A stretch of DNA of 64,000 bases, taken from positions 12,725,289-12,789,288 of the forward strand of contig NC_045146.1 of assembly GCF_008831285.2 (NCBI RefSeq), in the 5' to 3' direction. The DNA is from Nymphaea colorata (Eukaryota; Streptophyta; Magnoliopsida; Nymphaeales; Nymphaeaceae). Made by a program: the position numbers and the translations under genes. The notes beneath the pieces are model-generated. The model was not told where the DNA came from, did no database searches, and worked only from the letters and a program-made list of their open reading frames with translations. Positions 60,860 to 64,000 of this stretch are shown piece after piece (the first letter of the stretch is position 1; every line of letters starts with the position of its first letter).

Positions 60860-62699
60860 TGGCCAACGCAACTACTTCGTAACTGTACAGCTCAAACATT
60901 TTCATTCATCTGCTGATACTGTTAAGATGTCAGCTCCCTGTGAGTTACTGGTAATTCTTTCCTTGTTAATCTGCATCTCTATCTGTCCATCTCATTATCC
61001 GTTCATGCATCTTGCTATTGGCAAAACATATTTCTGTATTCCTGCATATGCCACAGACAGGGGATGTGCATGTGTCTGCTTTTCCACAACTCTATATGTT
61101 AACCTCTATATGTGTTTTGTCCTTGTCTTCCTCCTAGTTAAAGTTTCATCATCTCTGAATTCACGCAAACAAGTTGGATTGATGTTGATTTATTAGCCTC
61201 CAGTTTGAGTTGATAAAAGGGTGTGTGATGTAAGCTTTTTCTTTTCCTAAAAGGACTTGGCTGAACAAGCAAAGTAGCTGACACAATGATGATCTTGATA
61301 ATATTTTATATTCCATGAAGAAAACAAATTATGGTTTCAATATAAATTCATGTATATTTTATTAAGTTAGTTTTCATGCCTGGGTTGTATCTCATTCAAA
61401 ATGAAGACATATAGAGGAGTATAATTTCACAATATGGTTTTGAATTGGATAAGCCAATCAAGCCGTAAATGCTCAGTATCCAGATTCTTGGTACTGCATG
61501 GTAAAAATTAGCCTTTAAGCTTCAGGGAATGGGTTTTCAATGGATAAGCTTGTGGAGGGATCCAAACATGAATTTAGGGTGCAATTGATGCGTTCAGTTT
61601 GGTAGATTTTTGTTTCTCATATGACATTCTACTAGATTTCATAGTCTGCTACTTGTGGAGGTCTTTAATTTTTCTTTCTGCTTGTCTTCTTGAACTATTT
61701 CACAGGTCCTAGTGGAAGTAGCCGGAGACCATGCTATCACTGGGTTCTTCTCCACTTAAAGTGCAGTCTGCCCAGAGAAAATTTGAGGACATGAATAGAT
61801 AACTTAGCTTTCCCTGTAGGTCCAGTTCATTTAAGCATTTGAGATCACCGATGGCTATTCAATCCTGCAGGCGGCCAAGATTTTTTTCATCAAGCTCTGT
61901 TCTATGACTGTCAAAAACCAAGGTCTAGTATATCCCATGTTCAACTGAAAATAGAGATGTAGTACTTTAGCAGGGCCCAAAGCCAAGTGATTTTCAGCTC
62001 AGATGCAAATCAAAATTGTGGTCAGCTGAAGCACTGCTTAATAGGGTGGCAGTTCGCTGCAACCATTGTTCTTGATGAACTACTTGGCTCGATGGTGTAC
62101 ACCCCTTTGACAAGGGTTTGTTGTTGTTTTGTACAGATTCAAGTTGGTGATGAGAGAAATGATCATGATATTGTTTACAGTAATGCACCAGATTTGGCGT
62201 CAAAGAGTATCTAACATTTTACCGTTTTGCTAATGAAAGTTGGAATCCAGGAGAGCTTTTCCAAAGGTGCCAAGCCAAGATGTGCTAGTTCTGTGGCTAC
62301 CATGCTTGTTCGGGAATCAGGACTTCAGAAAAGCATGCCCAATACGATAATTTATTTTTCCTTTTTATATCTTAGCAACGGCAATTTGTTTTGTGCTAGG
62401 CTTCGTTTCCATTTGGAGTGTTACAAAAGGTGCCCATGCTACATATTTTGGGAAGTCCCTGCGAGAAATCATGAGATTTGAGCGAGTAAAAGTGAATGCG
62501 ACCGCAGTTTCCTTTGGCATTTGAAGACTTGAATCTCGGCATATTTCAAATCCTTGGGATCGATTCGAGCTAATGTTATTCTTATTTGAATTGCAATGAA
62601 AGTTGCTAACTGAGGTTAGTTGAGACGCATCATACAAAGGGCTCAAGCCTGATGTGAGAGCGGGCTAGGTTATTACAATTGGAATCAAACTCAGCTACT
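60860..62699. other. CRP1 3' flank and intergenic DNA
   Basis: Should include the CRP1 3' UTR. A CACAG/GTCCTAG string near 61705 could be a splice acceptor in a long leader or tail, but nothing coding follows. No gene or RNA is supported. Confidence 0.5.
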
Positions 62700-63158
62700 T
62701 GTAACACCTCAGAAGTTTAGTCTTGTATAAAAGATTGTGAGGGATATTCAAGAACTTATAAAGGAAGGTCATTAATGAGATGATTGTCCTGATTCCTAGC
62801 CTTTTTAAGATTGAAACCGAAACTACTAAGAGGCGGGTTGAGATCCGTCGAATCAGAAGCTTGAGCCCAGAAATGAGTCAGGGTTGTTACAGTGGTATCA
62901 GAGCAGTTTCAATACTCGGACCTAGAGTCCCACACGCGCGGATGAGTGTGCCTTAAGGAAGGTGGATTGTAACACCTCAAAAGTTTAGTCTTGTATCGAA
63001 GATTGTGAGGGATCTTCAAGGACTTATAAACGAAAGTCATTAATGAGATAATTGTCCTGGTTCTTAACTTTTTTAGGATTGAAACTGAAACTGCTAGGAA
63101 ACAGGTTGAGATCCGTCGAACCAAGAGCCTGAGCCCAGAAATGGATCGGGTTGTTACA
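62700..63158 (+). mobile_element. TRIM-type miniature LTR retrotransposon
   Basis: Two direct LTRs (62700-62891 and 62968-63158), each starting TGTAACACCTC and ending GGGTTGTTACA, flank an internal part of only 76 bases. A primer-binding site TGGTATCAGAGC (62893-62904), complementary to the 3' end of initiator tRNA-Met, follows the first LTR, and a purine tract AAGGAAGGTGGA precedes the second. There is no coding part, which is normal for TRIMs. The flanks CTACT and CTACC are a near-match five-base target duplication. The LTRs differ at about 26 of 192 positions, so the insertion is probably several million years old. Confidence 0.9.
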
Positions 63159-63163
63159 CTACC

Positions 63164-63300
63164 TGTGTCTTAAGGAAAGACCATAACACTAAAAAAAAAT
63201 TAGTCTTGTATGTAACATCGTAAAGCATCTTGGGTGACTTACAGAGAAAAAGTAGTTGCCATAGTTTCTAACCTGGTAGAGTATCAAGGCAGGGTAAGAC
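63164..63300 (+). mobile_element. Third, older TRIM LTR-like block
   Basis: GTGTCTTAAGGAAAG at 63165-63179 resembles the end of the TRIM internal part. It is followed by CATAACACTAAAA, TTAGTCTTGTAT and CATCTTGGGTGACTTA, which track the LTR at lower identity. This suggests a tandem LTR-internal-LTR-internal-LTR array whose third unit is worn. Confidence 0.6.
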
Positions 63301-63706
63301 CACCTTAAGCCAGTAACCTTGTACCATCTTCTTTAGCTCCACTATGGAGTGCTCTTTGGTAATTATGAGATAAAAGTGTATGACCACTTAAATTCTTTTA
63401 AGATAGCAAAATATTTATTTACCGCTTTATACATATGGTTCTAAGCTGATCATCGACGAACTTTTAAAGTCTTCTCTGTTCTAATTATGGAGTTAGGTTG
63501 GATTTGAAGTTTTAGGCGTCAACCAGTTAGCAGTTGAGTTTTAAGAGCTTTCTGAGAAAGTTGCCTTTCTTCTGTTTCATGATTGGTTGATGTAGCATTA
63601 GCAGATAAGACATCAGTTTTGTTAGGCCACATTTTGTAGCAAACAAAAATCAATTGCATCAGACAGTTAAGTAACCAAGCTTAGTACGCTATTAAAACTA
63701 ATATAA

Positions 63707-63946
63707 TCATCGGGGCATGCGCTTACACTTCAATCTGGAACAGAGAATGAGGATAAGCACAACGAATGGCACAAGATATACATTCCTGTATGTTGAAATT
63801 TCTTGTCCTAAAAGGTCCTGCATAGAATCAATTTCCAATATGCCCTTGTCACGTGCCCCGCCTGCAGTCATACCCTTTTGCTGCAGCAGCCGAGGCCCAT
63901 TCACGAATACCCTCAAAAAAGCAGACGCCCAATCATCTAGAACCCG
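63707..63946 (-). CDS. Last coding exon of an unrecognised membrane-anchored protein (partial)
   Basis: The final coding exon of a gene that continues beyond the window. Read on the minus strand, an acceptor (CATATTCAG at 63947-63955) is followed by 79 codons and a TGA at 63707-63709. The peptide begins RVLDDWASAFLRVFVNGPRL, has an acidic middle (ILEIDSMQDLLGQE), one hydrophobic segment (YLVPFVVLILILC) and a short basic tail (SRLKCKRMPR). A single C-terminal membrane segment with a basic tail is the layout of a tail-anchored or type I membrane protein. I do not recognise the family. The splice acceptor, steady frame and membrane segment argue for a real exon. Confidence 0.6.
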   Translation of the reverse strand, partial: RVLDDWASAFLRVFVNGPRLLQQKGMTAGGARDKGILEIDSMQDLLGQEISTYRNVYLVPFVVLILILCSRLKCKRMPR

Positions 63947-64000
63947 CTGAATATGAAAAGTTACCAGAGACAAGGACAAGAACAGTTAACTGGTGATATA

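Noticed and set aside
1-64000. CRISPR arrays, prokaryotic operons, phage or defence systems
   Set aside because: The window is plant nuclear DNA. The repeats seen are microsatellites, local duplications or transposons, with no regular spacers.

Overview
This window is nuclear DNA from a flowering plant. The genes have many GT-AG introns of 0.1 to 3.4 kb, and their products belong to plant families: a plastid starch-branching-like enzyme, a plastid PPR protein, a peroxisomal acyl-activating enzyme and a serine acetyltransferase. Two genes (SLY1, CRP1) have strongly GC-rich coding sequence, CRP1 especially in its long first exon, inside an AT-rich background. That pattern is common in monocots, so a non-grass monocot or an early-diverging angiosperm is my inference; I cannot name the species.

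Layout: serine acetyltransferase of the SERAT3 type (-, 2821 to about 9633, nine exons) stands head to head with a BE1/SBEIII-type branching enzyme (+, 11204-23653, 14 exons). A histidine phosphatase (phosphoglycerate-mutase-like) gene (-, 24965-29997, six exons) runs toward the branching-enzyme gene and stands head to head with SLY1, an SM-family vesicle-fusion gene (+, 30768-32872, two exons). After a 7.7 kb stretch with old repeats comes an AT-hook protein gene (-, 40596-42818, one coding exon, with a 5'-UTR exon near 44753-44890). Then follow peroxisomal acyl-activating enzyme AAE1 (+, 49792-53671, two exons) and the chloroplast PPR protein CRP1 (+, 55210-60859, four exons). The window ends inside an unrecognised gene (-, last coding exon 63707-63946) with a C-terminal membrane anchor.

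These are unrelated housekeeping genes, with no sign of a gene cluster or shared pathway. Several products act in organelles (plastid starch and RNA processing, peroxisomal acyl-CoA formation). The two head-to-head pairs may share promoter regions.

Repeats: a compact TRIM-type LTR element with a third, older LTR-like block (62700 to about 63300); a worn Ty1/copia remnant in a branching-enzyme intron; a GGCCCGG-rich hAT-like element (35969-36740); a possible tRNA-derived SINE (about 1060-1290); microsatellites; and several local direct duplications. One of these, a 123-bp tandem repeat, lies in frame in the AT-hook gene. I found no CRISPR array, prokaryotic operon, rRNA or convincing tRNA gene, and nothing that I would call a new biological system. 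The most useful oddities are the SERAT gene without a visible in-frame AUG, its GC-AG intron, the in-frame minisatellite and the TRIM array.
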